A stretch of 64,000 nt of DNA from Phaeodactylum tricornutum CCAP 1055/1 (Eukaryota; Bacillariophyta; Bacillariophyceae; Surirellales; Neidiaceae), in NCBI RefSeq assembly GCF_000150955.2, contig NC_011686.1, forward strand, positions 372,001 through 436,000, in the 5' to 3' direction. The translations under genes were made by a program, and so were the position numbers. The notes under the pieces were generated by a model. It was not told where the DNA came from, did no database searches, and was given only the letters and a program-made list of their open reading frames with translations. Below are positions 10,251 to 20,989 of the stretch, piece by piece. Position 1 is the stretch's first letter; each line of letters begins with the position of its first letter.

Positions 10251-11228
10251 TTATAGATGCAATTGCAGGGCCTTGTGATAGGATTGGAGAATAAAGTCCC
10301 GTATTTCATGTACTTGGATACCTTTCTTGACTGACGCAAAGATCGTCGGTGCATCGGGTCCCGCCGAGTCGCCGCCACGCATCTGGAGCGCATCCCTGCG
10401 CATGATGTCCAAGTCGGCGCCGACGGCTTCCGCCAAATCAATCTTGTTTATGATAAGCAGGTCGGACTGGGTGATGCCCGGCCCACCCTTGCGTGGGACC
10501 TTGTCGCCCCCGGCCACGTCAATCACGTAAACTGTCAAATCGGCCAATTCGGACGAAAAGTTGGCGGCCAAATTGTCTCCACCCGATTCGCACAAGAGCA
10601 AGGGCATAATTGACTGTGAGTGGCTACCGTCCCTGTTTTTGGTAGTCTCCGTGGTTGCAGATCGGGTCAAGTCTTCCAGAGCGGCAAGATTGGCCGAGAC
10701 GTCTTCTCGAATAGCCGCGTGAGGACACCCTCCGGTCTCGACAGCTCGAATGCGCGACGCTGGCAAGACCCCTTGTCGGGTCAAGAATTCGGCATCTTCT
10801 TGGGTGAAGATGTCGTTAGTCACGACACCCAAGTACAAGTCGTCATGCGACTCGCTGTCGTGCTTTCCAACAAACTCTTGGCAAAGCCGGTAGACGAGTG
10901 CCGTCTTACCGGATCCCACGGGTCCGCCAATCCCTACGGTAAAACCACGTTGCGTAAAATCTCGCGATTTCCACAAGCTCGCCAGCGATTCCGAAGTGGC
11001 CGAGTACGTGCCCGGGCCGCTGTAGGAATAGTGGGAACGAGCAGCACCGACCTGGCGAGTATCGCTTCGATAACAATGGACAGGAGAATTGAGAGGACCA
11101 AAACTAGGCAAGGAAGGCTGGGAACCAACAGAGTGAGGAGTAGATGGAGTAGAAGTCGTGTGGAACAACAAAGAGGACGATGCCCTTCCTCTAGAAAGAA
11201 CAAATGGCTGCGGAAGCCGGCGCAACAT
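10251..11228 (-). CDS. UREG: Urease accessory GTPase UreG with organelle-like N-terminal extension
   Basis: A SIMIBI-class GTPase that powers nickel delivery to urease with UreD and UreF. It has 325 residues; the conserved UreG core starts near residue 94. Motifs are the P-loop GGPVGSGKT (101-109), the [15 protein letters not shown] switch region, the nickel-binding CPH motif in [11 protein letters not shown] (168-170), the [16 protein letters not shown] loop and the guanine-specificity NKID. Plant UreG has a His-rich N-terminus; here there are about 90 residues rich in Ser, Pro and Arg and poor in acids, beginning [15 protein letters not shown], which looks like a mitochondrial presequence. 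A nontypical Ser/Thr-rich insertion lies between AALEDLTR and [14 protein letters not shown]. The gene is divergent from urease across 576 bp. Confidence 0.95.
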   Translation of the reverse strand: MLRRLPQPFVLSRGRASSSLLFHTTSTPSTPHSVGSQPSLPSFGPLNSPVHCYRSDTRQVGAARSHYSYSGPGTYSATSESLASLWKSRDFTQRGFTVGIGGPVGSGKTALVYRLCQEFVGKHDSESHDDLYLGVVTNDIFTQEDAEFLTRQGVLPASRIRAVETGGCPHAAIREDVSANLAALEDLTRSATTETTKNRDGSHSQSIMPLLLCESGGDNLAANFSSELADLTVYVIDVAGGDKVPRKGGPGITQSDLLIINKIDLAEAVGADLDIMRRDALQMRGGDSAGPDAPTIFASVKKGIQVHEIRDFILQSYHKALQLHL

Positions 11229-11804
11229 CGACTATTTGGATTAGGAGGACACACAGCCTTTCTTTAGATGCAAGAAATATTGAGTATGTCAAACTCAAGG
11301 TGTCAATCGTTACAGCACACGTTCTCCTCCAGAAATGCCGATGGTGCTGTTCGTCTTCACGAAAGTCGTAAACGAAATATGCGCTTGGCTCCCAATCTTG
11401 TTCAAGCTTTCGTCGTCATCAATGTCACCACAATAAGATCTTTGATGAAGATCTCTCGCTTCGATGAGAAGTAATACCTACCAATTCCCGAAAGGGAAGA
11501 ATGTCTGTATCTTTTGTGTCAGTGCTGACGTACAATTCGTTTTAAACTAAACATCGGTGCCGTTGAGACATAAATATTGTCAGCAACGAAGCTAACCCTA
11601 CCATGATCGCCCTTCCAACATACCAATAATTCGTTCAAGAGTAGAAATATGCTCACAGTAAAAAGTGTCGTCGCCCGCATATCGTTTGCTTCCTTTTCTC
11701 TAGCTCGAACTTGAGTATCTCGAGCGCTATTGACATTGATAGCGCTCAGAAATACCAACTACAGACTGAAGTTTACTGAAGGTTTGAGTTAAAAGGACAG
11801 TAAG
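11229..11804. promoter_or_regulatory. Shared divergent UreG / urease promoter region
   Basis: A 576-bp gap between two head-to-head genes of the same pathway, so coordinated control is plausible. It contains a perfect 9-bp inverted repeat at 11722-11747 (listed separately). No other motif can be called with confidence. Confidence 0.5.
11722..11747. promoter_or_regulatory. Perfect dyad upstream of urease start
   Basis: GAGCGCTAT at 11722-11730 and ATAGCGCTC at 11739-11747 are perfect inverted arms around an 8-bp spacer, ending 57 bp before the urease ATG. The geometry suits a homodimeric DNA-binding protein or a 5' UTR stem-loop. No known diatom factor is assigned. Confidence 0.4.
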
Positions 11805-14563
11805 ATGCTCCGCTTAATCCAAAGGACCGCTTTCTCCCGCTTGGTGTCGCGAAAGCCGTCGGCGTCACCCACAGTTTCGTTACGCACGGCAGTCCCTGTC
11901 GTCGGTACCACCACGACAACATTTCGTCGTGAACTGCACTTATCGCCCCGTGAAGCAGAGCACTTGCAACTCCACCAAGTCGGTCGGCTGGCTCAATACC
12001 GTCTCGCTCGAGGCGTTCGTTTAAACTACGTGGAAGCCGTCGCGCTTATTAGCATGCAAATGATGGAAAAGATTCGGGACGGACAGGATTCGGTTGCTGA
12101 TCTGATGACGATGGGACAGTCACTCATCGGACGGAATCAAGTAATGCCGGGTGTCGCTAAAATGATTGGGCAAGTGCAAGTGGAAGCGACCTTTCTGGAT
12201 GGGACAAAGCTGTTGACGATACACAACCCTGTCTCGGCGCAAGATGGAAATCTCGAACGGGCTCTGGACGGATCCTTCCTACCCGTTCCCAATCTCAGCA
12301 TCTTTACCAAGGGAACCGACGAGGAAGAAAATCTTGTTCCCGGTCAAGTCATGACGCAAGGGGATCCCATTACCATCAACGCCAATCGTGAGTTGATTGA
12401 ACTGTCCGTCACCAACACGGGCGATCGCCCTATTCAGGTTGGCTCGCACTATGCCTTTGTTGAAACCAACAAGGCGTTGTCCTTCGACCGCTCCGCGTCC
12501 ATCGGTAAGCGCTTGAACGTACCGTCGGGAGCGTCTGTACGTTTCGAACCAGGCGAGCGCAAAACGGTCACCCTCTGCGCGCTCGGTGGAATCCAACGGG
12601 TCGTTTCTGGCAATCGACTCACAGACGGGGATGCCCGAGACCCTGCCCGACACGCCGCTATTCTCGAACGCGTCACGTCCCAAGGATTTCAGCACGAACC
12701 CGTCGACCCGGCGGATATACCCAAGGGGCGTGCGTACGTCATGGAGCGATCGTCCTACGCCGACATGTACGGCCCTACAGTCGGGGATAGAATCGCGCTC
12801 GGCGACACTGGCCTGGTCGTTCGTGTCGAACGGGACTATACCGTCTACGGCGACGAATGCAAATTCGGCGGAGGCAAGACATTACGGGAAGGAATGGGAC
12901 AGGCAACGGGACCAACATCCGACGATGCATTGGATGTGGTTATTACCAATGCTTTGATTATCGATCCCTGTATTGGTATCGTTAAGGCCGATGTGGGCAT
13001 AAAGGGTACTTCTATAGTGGGTATAGGCAAGGCCGGCAATCCCGACATGATGGACGGAGTGACGCCCAATATGATCGTGGGAAACACCACAGATGTCATT
13101 GCCGGCGAAAAGCTAATTTTGACAGCCGGTGGCATCGATACACACGTTCATTACATTTGCCCCCAACAGATTGAGGAAGCGATTTCGAGTGGGGTGACGA
13201 CCATGTTTGGAGGGGGCACTGGACCGGTACGTTGCTAAAATTTGTCCAGCTCATTATCCGATCTTCCGCAAGGTAGGATACTGACACTTGTTTCTCTCCT
13301 ACTTTGGAATTTGCATGTTAATACGTTTCAATTCCATGTTGTTGACAGTCTGCCGGATCGAATGCTACAACCTGCACTCCGGCTCCGAGTCAAGTTGAAA
13401 TAATGCTCAAAGCGACCGATAAATACCCTTTGAATTTTGGATTTTCCGGCAAGGGGAACACGAGCGATACAAAAGCTTTAGAGAACGTACTCAAGGCTGG
13501 CGCGGCAGGGTTCAAACTTCACGAAGATTGGGGCACCACTCCGAGTTCTATTGACGCCGCCTTAGACTTTGCCGACGAGCACGATGTGGCGATCACAATC
13601 CATTCCGATACACTCAACGAGTCCGGCTTTGTGGATGATTCCATCGCAGCCATGAAAGGCCGCACTATCCATACGTATCATACTGAAGGGGCCGGTGGTG
13701 GTCACGCTCCGGACATTATCAAAATTGTCGGCGAAAACCACGTGTTGCCGAGTTCCACGAATCCGACGCGTCCGTTTACTGTGAACACGATTGACGAACA
13801 TCTTGACATGCTCATGGTATGCCATCACCTCGACAGTAGCATTCCGGAAGATGTGGCGTTTGCGGAATCTCGCATTCGTGCCGAAACAATCGCTGCCGAA
13901 GACATTTTACACGATACCGGTGCAATCAGTATGATCTCGTCCGATAGTCAAGCCATGGGCCGAGTCGGCGAGGTCATTACTCGCACCTGGCAAACAGCCG
14001 ACAAGATGAAAGCTCAGCGTGGCGCGCTACCAGAAGATTCTGCTGGCGACGACAATGTACGCGTCAAGCGATACATAGCGAAGTATACAATTAATCCAGC
14101 GATAACCCATGGGATGAGTCATATGATCGGCTCCATCGAAGTGGGTAAGATGGCTGATCTAGTCTTGTGGAAGCCCTGTATGTTTGGTGCCAAACCGGAA
14201 ATGATCGTCAAGGGCGGAACTATCGCGTACGCCCAAATGGGGGATCCCAATGCCTCTATACCAACGCCGCAGCCCGTCAAGATGCGCCCCATGTTCGGTA
14301 ACACATCAGCCGGTATGAATTCGGTTGTTTTTGTATCACAGGCCGCCATTCATGCTGACACTGCCGGCAAATTGGGTTTGCAGAAAGCCGCAGCGGGCGT
14401 CGTGCGGTGCCGGGCGGTAACGAAGAAAGACATGGTCTGGAACGATCATACACCAAACATCACTGTAAATCCCGAAACCTTCGAGGTGGTAGTAGACGGG
14501 GAATTGCTGCGCTGTGATCCGATTGACAAGGTTTCTTTGGGACAACGTTTTTTCCTTTTTTAA
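11805..14563 (+). CDS. URE: Urease, single-chain gamma-beta-alpha type (two exons)
   Basis: Nickel enzyme that hydrolyses urea to ammonia and carbamate. Exons are 11805-13226 and 13349-14563 (122-bp intron, GTACGT...GACAG, phase 0), giving 878 residues. The order is an N-terminal extension of about 43 residues ([17 protein letters not shown]), a gamma-like part from [11 protein letters not shown], a beta-like part with [15 protein letters not shown], and the alpha part from [18 protein letters not shown]. Metal and catalytic elements are present: [14 protein letters not shown], the carbamylated lysine in GFKLHEDWG (about Lys530), [25 protein letters not shown], the flap cysteine in MVCHHLD, and [14 protein letters not shown]. 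Without the extension it is close to the jack-bean length. The extension is basic with almost no acids, so mitochondrial import is suggested but unproven. Activation should need the UreG and UreD-UreF proteins encoded nearby. Confidence 0.97.
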
Positions 14564-14805
14564 AGCAAGGCAAATGTGGCTCTGGAGAAGGACGGATCAG
14601 CCTACAAAAATCGAACTTACAATTTAACGCGCCGCCGCAATCATGCTCCGGTTCTGCATCAACACAATACACTTACGAGTTCCAACTAACCATAAGAAAT
14701 ACCTTATTAATGTAACACACACTGCTTTCAATATTGACATCCACCCAACAAAATCTATTGACCGAATCCCTCAATAGCCTACACACACCGGTACATTCAT
14801 TTGGT

Positions 14806-15699
14806 TTACAGTCCCAGTAGGTTGGCGTCGTGAGATTCCGAAACGGCGGACCGTGCGTCAAACTCAAAGACGCTAGCGTGATCTGGATCCTTGCCATCCT
14901 CAACGACTTGTTTTAGGAGTCGTACAATCGTTGACAAGGATTTGTCGCTGTTGGCGATTACTTCGCGTAACTGAAGCTCGTGCAACGACAACCCCGGCAA
15001 ATTGGAAAGTTGCAAAACTAATCGCTCTGTTTCCTGACCAGACAGCTCAAAATTGGCATTTGAATCAGTCTGCAGCACCACTCGTAGAATGCGCTCTTGT
15101 GCCTGTTGCTGCAATCGCATTTTAATACCGTCCTGCGTATCACGATATTCCGTCACTACGCGCCCTAGCCGATTCCAATCTTCCTGTCCTCTCTGTTCCC
15201 CGACTATTTGATCGAGACTGGCCTGCACCGCTTGTAATCGATCGACACTGCGATCAAGTGACGTTAAATGACGATATAAGCGTTCGTTCTGACTGTGCAT
15301 TTGCTGTACCCGCATCCGTGCCTTGTTGTGAATGGAGCGTAAATTTCCTAGCCTACGAAGGCGCTGCCGTTGCCATACGGACAGGAGAGCACAAACGACG
15401 TTGAGCGCACAGGTTATCGTCACGAACCATGTATGGAGGAGTCGGAGATTGTAAATGTTGCAGCCGACAGCGAGTGCTGCCAACGCCGTCCAAATTAGCG
15501 CCCGGTTAGCAGAAACGCTCGTTCGACTTGTTTTCGACTCGAGCGTTCCAAAAATTGCGCTGTTATTGTGATTGTGTGTCATGTTGCTGCCGACTCTGAC
15601 ATCATCCTCCTCATCTTCGTCCACGGAAGAAGCGGCTACTTTGGTTACTCGGGAACGCCAGCGGAGTGTCGTAGCACTAGGTGCAACTGCCTTCGCCAT
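14806..15699 (-). CDS. Two-TM protein with long coiled coil, unknown function
   Basis: I choose the ATG at 15699 (MAKAVAPSATTLRW), giving 297 residues. An in-frame start at 15846 would add 49 residues of less convincing sequence. After an acidic segment (SSVDEDEEDDVRV) there are two predicted membrane helices (about 66-84 and 90-108), then a basic turn and a long amphipathic coiled-coil region from about residue 115 to 210 (heptad-like RMRVQQMHSQNERLYRHLTS and LDRSVDRLQAVQASLDQIV), and a charged helical tail. The hairpin membrane anchor plus cytosolic coiled coil recalls membrane-shaping or tethering proteins. I do not recognise the family; similar architectures are frequent in diatoms. It converges with urease, leaving a 242-bp gap. 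Confidence 0.6.
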   Translation of the reverse strand: MAKAVAPSATTLRWRSRVTKVAASSVDEDEEDDVRVGSNMTHNHNNSAIFGTLESKTSRTSVSANRALIWTALAALAVGCNIYNLRLLHTWFVTITCALNVVCALLSVWQRQRLRRLGNLRSIHNKARMRVQQMHSQNERLYRHLTSLDRSVDRLQAVQASLDQIVGEQRGQEDWNRLGRVVTEYRDTQDGIKMRLQQQAQERILRVVLQTDSNANFELSGQETERLVLQLSNLPGLSLHELQLREVIANSDKSLSTIVRLLKQVVEDGKDPDHASVFEFDARSAVSESHDANLLGL

Positions 15700-16336
15700 T
15701 GTGGAAGAAACCCTTAAAGACTTTTTCAAGGTAAGTAAACGAAGGCAAGAGGGGAGCAGAGGCGCAAACGAACTTTCGTTTACAAGTCGCAGAGGGATCA
15801 CCCGACCATGGACAAAGCGCGACAGAGGAGATCCATCTTGCCACATAACAACTCCCTTCGGCGGTACAATTGCGAATATTGTCGTAGCGACATATTTTCG
15901 TTATTTTTAATAATAAAGTCAGGGCGTCGTCAAACAATAGTAAGACAATCGAAGACTACTTGCCATGACTGAAAGTGAGCAACATCAGAATCTTACTTCG
16001 CCGTTAATTGAAGAAAAGGATCGTCTCAAGTTGATTGTGAAAACGACTTAAAAAAAATATGCTTTTGCATTAAATTGCATCGCTGTCGCACAACATCAAT
16101 GCAACGGAAATCGTCTTGCACATCGTCACATTCAGTGTCAAGCACCGAACTCTGCATTTTCTAGAGTCTTTCTTGTCAGGCGAAAAGCTCGGATTGCGTT
16201 CTTATCAGCATTGGATTTCGTCAAGGCAAAAGGCTAGTCCCATGCGAATATTCAAATGCATCCGTCGACTTTGAAATCCAGACGCTTTAAACTTTACCAT
16301 CCGACACCAAGAGTGGTTGGTGCTGCGAATATCCAT
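15700..16336. other. Intergenic, 637 bp
   Basis: This is the promoter of the 15699 gene and the 3' region of the adenine glycosylase gene. An ORF extension to 15846 runs into it. No other feature was seen. Confidence 0.4.
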
Positions 16337-18274
16337 TCAATCTACCATATTTTTGCGTTTTTTGGGATTTTTCTGCTCCAAAGATTTCAAGATCTTCCGT
16401 ACGCCTGAAGTAACACCTACCTCTTTCATTTGTGATTCGGTCATCCAGCGCATCTCCCGTCCTGCGCAGGCAAGTTGGACACCGTCCATTATAGAGAGGG
16501 AAAGCGCTTGCGACAGATCAACAGATTCGATCCACATTGTGTGTCGTACGTGGCTAAATATGTGTTCGATCGGACCTTCCCCCACGGGACATTGCTTCAA
16601 AGACATAGCGGACGCCCAGCAGTCCAGGAATTTTTTATCCGTACTTGCGACATCCCGAAGCAAGGATTCGAGTGCTTTCCGACGAACACATGCCGAAACG
16701 ATAGGAACTCTATCGGATGAGTTTTTTCTCTTTCCTTTTGGCTTTACGGTTTCACTCGTCCACACACAGACGGAAGGGAACTCCCACTGTCCAGCCAAAA
16801 GCCCCTTCTCTGGTCGCCGATGGAGCAACCAAGCTGGCTCCATCGTGTTTGGGCCTAACCACTTCAAGGCGCCAACTGCCAACACTTCTTCGCGCTTTGC
16901 TAATTTTGGCGGGGACAGAGGGAATGAAGAGTGCCCACATTTGCTTGCGATGTTTTCTCGACTGACAGAGGCCTTCGATTCTAACGCCTTGCTCAATTCG
17001 ACCTCAAGAATATCGAAAACTTCGGCTACTCCCCCATGGGCGCACAGCGAACATTGCTGAGCGTTACTAGATGCGTAACGCAATTCAGAAATCTGTTTCA
17101 AGTCGTTACCATCAAAGGCTCGCAAAACTTCACGTCCAATTCGAGTTGAAAAGTAAAAATCTTTGAGCGGATCGTTCTCGTCGAGCCCTGTGCCGCCTGG
17201 GGCACAGTATGTCGCACCGAGCTCCATGATGGCTTGATTTACTTCGCCCGGAGCTGAACCGTCCCCTGCAGAGACAATCTGGGCAGCCAAATCCCAGCCA
17301 TGATTGTCTTTCAGAGCCGGAGCTTTAATATTGTTTGCGATTCCGCGCAGCCTTGCCAGAACTCGACAAACGTTGCCGTCGACTACTGGTACATTGACAT
17401 TGAACGCAATAGAAGCAATGGCCGATGCCGTGTACCGTCCAACTCCCGGAAGATGCAAAAGTTCCTGGACATTCTCAGGAAGTGCACCATTACAGTCGTT
17501 TACAATGTACTTTGCTGCGGAGTGAAGGAGTCTTGCCCGACGGTAGAACCCGAGGCCGGCCCAATGGGCGTTCACAGCGTCTTCATCGGCTAGAGCCAAA
17601 TCGTGAACAGTTGGAAAGCGTATCATCCATCGGACCCAGTACGGAACGACCGCCTCAACTCGTGTCTGCTGGAGCATAATCTCGCTCACCCAAACGCCAT
17701 ATGCCGTCACTGGAAATGATTTTTTGTGGTCATCTGGCGCGTCGACGTCCTCATCTCTTTTTGTGGCTGAAAGATTGACTACAGACGTTGCGAAAAATTC
17801 TTTTAGAGATGCTTGCTTTTTGTTCGAAGAAACTGCTGATGCTTTGGCGGCGAAGGCTATTGTGCTCCCTCCCCACGGAGGTTCATCCCCACGCCATGGC
17901 AGCTTTCTACGATTTGACCGGTACCAAACCAACAGGGATTCACGTATGGCATCGGCTTCGTCTTTGGAAAAAGAATGGAACTCATTCTCATTGTGTAAAA
18001 GCCACGATTTCAGGAAAGCCGTCCTTTTGGAAATAATGGTTTCGTCACTGACGCTCTTTCGCCTTTTCGATGAAGCCTTATTCCGTTGAGAAGAACGCAC
18101 CGACATGGACCCGTCACTTGGCGATATCCTTGAGCTTGCACACCTTACTTGAAGAAGTGACATTGAGGTCTGTGCGATGGCTACGCTTCTAAATCCCCAC
18201 ACCTTAACAAAACAAATAGCGGAAAACAAAACAATCAGATACGCACTGAAAGAAGTACGCAGATTGAACGGCAT
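16337..18274 (-). CDS. MUTYH: MutY/MUTYH-type adenine DNA glycosylase with altered Fe-S region
   Basis: A base-excision-repair enzyme that removes adenine paired with 8-oxoguanine. It has 645 residues in one exon. Signatures are RRKLPWRGD (122-130), YGVWVSEIMLQQTRV with catalytic Glu198, the helix-hairpin-helix LPGVGRYTASAIASIA (275-290), and catalytic Asp299 in VVDGNVCRVLARL. ELGATYCAP holds the first Fe-S cysteine (357). About 57 extra residues separate WRGD from YGVW. The cluster loop is abnormal: 50 residues separate Cys357 from CSLC (408, 411) and no fourth Cys follows at the usual distance. A NUDIX-like 8-oxoG-reading domain follows (WLLHRRPEKGLLAGQWEFPS, VRHTMWIES). The N-terminus has a hydrophobic segment (residues 9-27) ending VWGF, possibly a plastid signal; a start at Met38 would give a mitochondrial-like leader instead. 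Confidence 0.9.
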   Translation of the reverse strand: MPFNLRTSFSAYLIVLFSAICFVKVWGFRSVAIAQTSMSLLQVRCASSRISPSDGSMSVRSSQRNKASSKRRKSVSDETIISKRTAFLKSWLLHNENEFHSFSKDEADAIRESLLVWYRSNRRKLPWRGDEPPWGGSTIAFAAKASAVSSNKKQASLKEFFATSVVNLSATKRDEDVDAPDDHKKSFPVTAYGVWVSEIMLQQTRVEAVVPYWVRWMIRFPTVHDLALADEDAVNAHWAGLGFYRRARLLHSAAKYIVNDCNGALPENVQELLHLPGVGRYTASAIASIAFNVNVPVVDGNVCRVLARLRGIANNIKAPALKDNHGWDLAAQIVSAGDGSAPGEVNQAIMELGATYCAPGGTGLDENDPLKDFYFSTRIGREVLRAFDGNDLKQISELRYASSNAQQCSLCAHGGVAEVFDILEVELSKALESKASVSRENIASKCGHSSFPLSPPKLAKREEVLAVGALKWLGPNTMEPAWLLHRRPEKGLLAGQWEFPSVCVWTSETVKPKGKRKNSSDRVPIVSACVRRKALESLLRDVASTDKKFLDCWASAMSLKQCPVGEGPIEHIFSHVRHTMWIESVDLSQALSLSIMDGVQLACAGREMRWMTESQMKEVGVTSGVRKILKSLEQKNPKKRKNMVD

Positions 18275-19147
18275 GTCAGCAATGCTCGTCTTGTAGAGAG
18301 ATCACAGGTCCGCTTCACCATTGATCCACCACACCGTCAATCATCGGTAAAATAATGCCTGGAGTCATCGCGGAGTGCTGTTCCGGACTATGCCAACTTC
18401 AGGGTAGGGTTGGATTTAGCATCCCGAGAATAGCTCACAAGCTTGTTTCTTTTGATGGGTCGATACCTTTTGGTATTGGCCATCCAAGCTATGGCCGGAG
18501 GCCTACATCGACTTTTTTATTCGACCTTAGGTGAATTTTCACACAGCGCTATGGAATTACTTCAGAGCAAACTAGCTCGCTTGTATTGATCGTACCGATT
18601 TCGTCGGTAACTCCACCAACGAATGTCTGGCCAAATTGTGGAGTATCGGATGCTTCGTTGTACATTATGGTTGCATAGCATCCTCTCCGCCCACTTGTTG
18701 CTGGACAAGATTTGCTTTCACCACTCAAAATCGCTTCTTCACTATTAATCTGTTGGGGGCAAATATAATGAGCATATGTGTCAGTGATTCCGCGTAGACG
18801 TAAAAAAACGAGAAAATCTTCGTCGATAAATCAAGAAACTGTGCTTAAAGGAACATATGTGTAAGTAGCTCAGGAAGGTCCCGATTTGGAAGAAGCTCAT
18901 AGTTGACTTGCCAAGAAGCAGGTCTGAAAGTTGATGGGACGGGTAAAACTCAATCCTGCAGAGGTCTGGGTTAACGGAGTGTCTATTCATGGATCTGAGC
19001 GCACACTTGACTACTTTCGGCAGTTCTCAGGTGTTCTTGACTGCGAAACTCATCTGAATGCGAGAACACTTAAAAAATTGAACTTGTGTTGTGTTATAGG
19101 ATTGAATCACAAAATAGGTTTTTGCACGTTTTAGCCACAAATCTGCT
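18275..19147. other. Intergenic, 873 bp, start of AT-rich region
   Basis: Base composition shifts to AT-rich from about 18.5 kb. Short ORFs only; no gene or clear repeat was recognised. Confidence 0.4.
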
Positions 19148-20989
19148 ATGAGTTTCACTAGTTCAATTGTGTCCCTTCTTGCCCTCTCTGGCATGTCGCT
19201 AGTATGTGCTTCCCCAGCAATCAACACACTCAGAGTAAAACCAGGGGATGTCTTTGCTGTGACTTTACAAAACAACCTTCCTGCAGGTTCTAGCTTAGAT
19301 CGTGAGTTGTACAACTATGTGATGGATCCAGTAAATGAAGCAAACAATGAAGCCAATGTAACGATTGTTTTCAATCGACTTGCCGCCAACGGCAACATTC
19401 ACCTTCCAGAGTATGGCTTTTGGGGTTTGAGCTACAACAACCTTCACTTTCATGGGTAAGTGCGCTAAAGAAATATTGTGTTGTGTGAGAGCTGGCCAGT
19501 CAGGATAGGAGTAAATGCCATACTCTGACCGACATAGTTTGTGCGTGTTTCCACAGTGCCATGTTTTCGCCATCTCTGGAAAATATTGACCAAGTGGTTG
19601 ATGGAGGAGAATCGAAAACTTACACCTTTAAAATTCCAGAAGACGCTCAATCTGGAGTGGTGTGGTATCATAATCATGTGCACGGCGTAAGTTGGCTAGT
19701 CAATCTTCTTAGAAAGCATGTCTACTCACTGAGCATGAAACTTACTCTAATTTTGTCTGCTGCAACAAATGATGTCCATTTGAAAGACGTCTGTGTATTC
19801 GTACCTTGCTTCCTTGTTTGGATTCATGGTAATTGAAGGCACAGATAATGATATTTCCAATGCTCCAGGAATTTCTGGATCTACTGAAGTGCTGATGCTA
19901 CGTTCGGAAGGCCTTGTTAATGATGACAAGTCTATACCTATGTTTTTTCCAATTACTGGGCAGTTCAACTGGAATTCCGTTGCAAATGGAAATCTAGGAC
20001 AGGAAACAACGTATGCATTTACTCAACATGAAACAATCTTCTTTCGAGTGGCATCTGCAACAACCGAACCAACTATTAGTCTTGTGATCCCAAATATTTC
20101 CTTTGTGGTTGTTGGCTATGATGGTCTACCATTGCCAGAACCAATAGAAACTGATACAGTTGTAGTCGGAGGCGGAGGCAGAGTGGAATTTTTGGTACGC
20201 TTTGATGAGCCAGGAACATATGAGATGAGCTGATTGGGTTGGCCAAGTGCCCTGCCTCAAACTGTGGAAGCATGCTTGGAGTTTTTTGGAATCAATGCAT
20301 ACCCCTGCATTTCATACGACAAAGAAACTCTTGCAGCCACTATTCTTGTAAGCCCAGCTAACAGTACAATTCATACCCCAACATCCCTTTTGGAAGATAT
20401 TGAATTACCTCCCGTGTCAGAAAAGTTGAGAGCACTTGCTGAAACAGAGTCGGTTGATTCAAAAACCATACTATTGCAACAAAAAAGCGGTTTTCCTCTC
20501 TTTCAGGTCCCTTATAATGGTCCTTTTGTTCCGCCTGGTATTGGTTTTGGAATGAATGACCATTTAGCCACGCCGCACTTCTTTGCTGGCAATGTGACGG
20601 CTGGTACATGTGAGACTTGGGATGTAGTGTCATTGCCAGGCGCTTTGGAACATCCCTTTCACTCACATTCAGCGCATTTCCTTGTCACACATATGGATGG
20701 CATTGCTGTGAATCCGCCAGTTTGGCATGATACCTTTCCAATTTTCGGTGAAAATGTGACAATTCATATTTGTTTTCACCAGTTACAGCCTGGTGAAACA
20801 ATGCTTGTTCATTGCCATATGCCAAACCATCTTGATATTGGAATGGCTATGAGTTTCCGTTTGGTAGAGAATCCAAATGACATTGATATGGGAGCCAAGG
20901 GATTGTCTAGAGCTACAAAGTGTCAGCTGACATTTATTTCTTTGCTAGTTGGATATGTTTTTCTTGGAGTGAGGTCATGGGCCTTTTAA
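19148..20989 (+). CDS. Multicopper oxidase (laccase/ferroxidase family), three exons, one in-frame TGA
   Basis: Exons are 19148-19455, 19557-19686 and 19787-20989 (101- and 100-bp GT-AG introns, both starting GTAAGT). The frame is conserved across both junctions (NLHFHG-AMFSP and HNHVHG-TSVYSYLA). All four copper motifs are present: NLHFHG, WYHNHVHG, HPFHSHSAHF and the T1 site HCHMPNHLDIGM. A signal peptide (about residues 1-21) and a hydrophobic C-terminus suggest an extracellular, membrane- or GPI-anchored oxidase, for example of phenolics, Fe(II) or Mn(II). One in-frame TGA at 20231-20233 interrupts exon 3 after GTYEMS; the same frame continues for 251 codons with the last two copper motifs. 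This could be a recent null allele, a C-to-T change at a CGA codon, or an error. Codon use is AT-rich, unlike the neighbouring genes. Confidence 0.75.

Noticed and set aside
20231-20233. In-frame TGA read as selenocysteine
   Set aside because: The site is not a redox or copper-ligand position in the family and no convincing SECIS hairpin was seen downstream. A point mutation or error is simpler.
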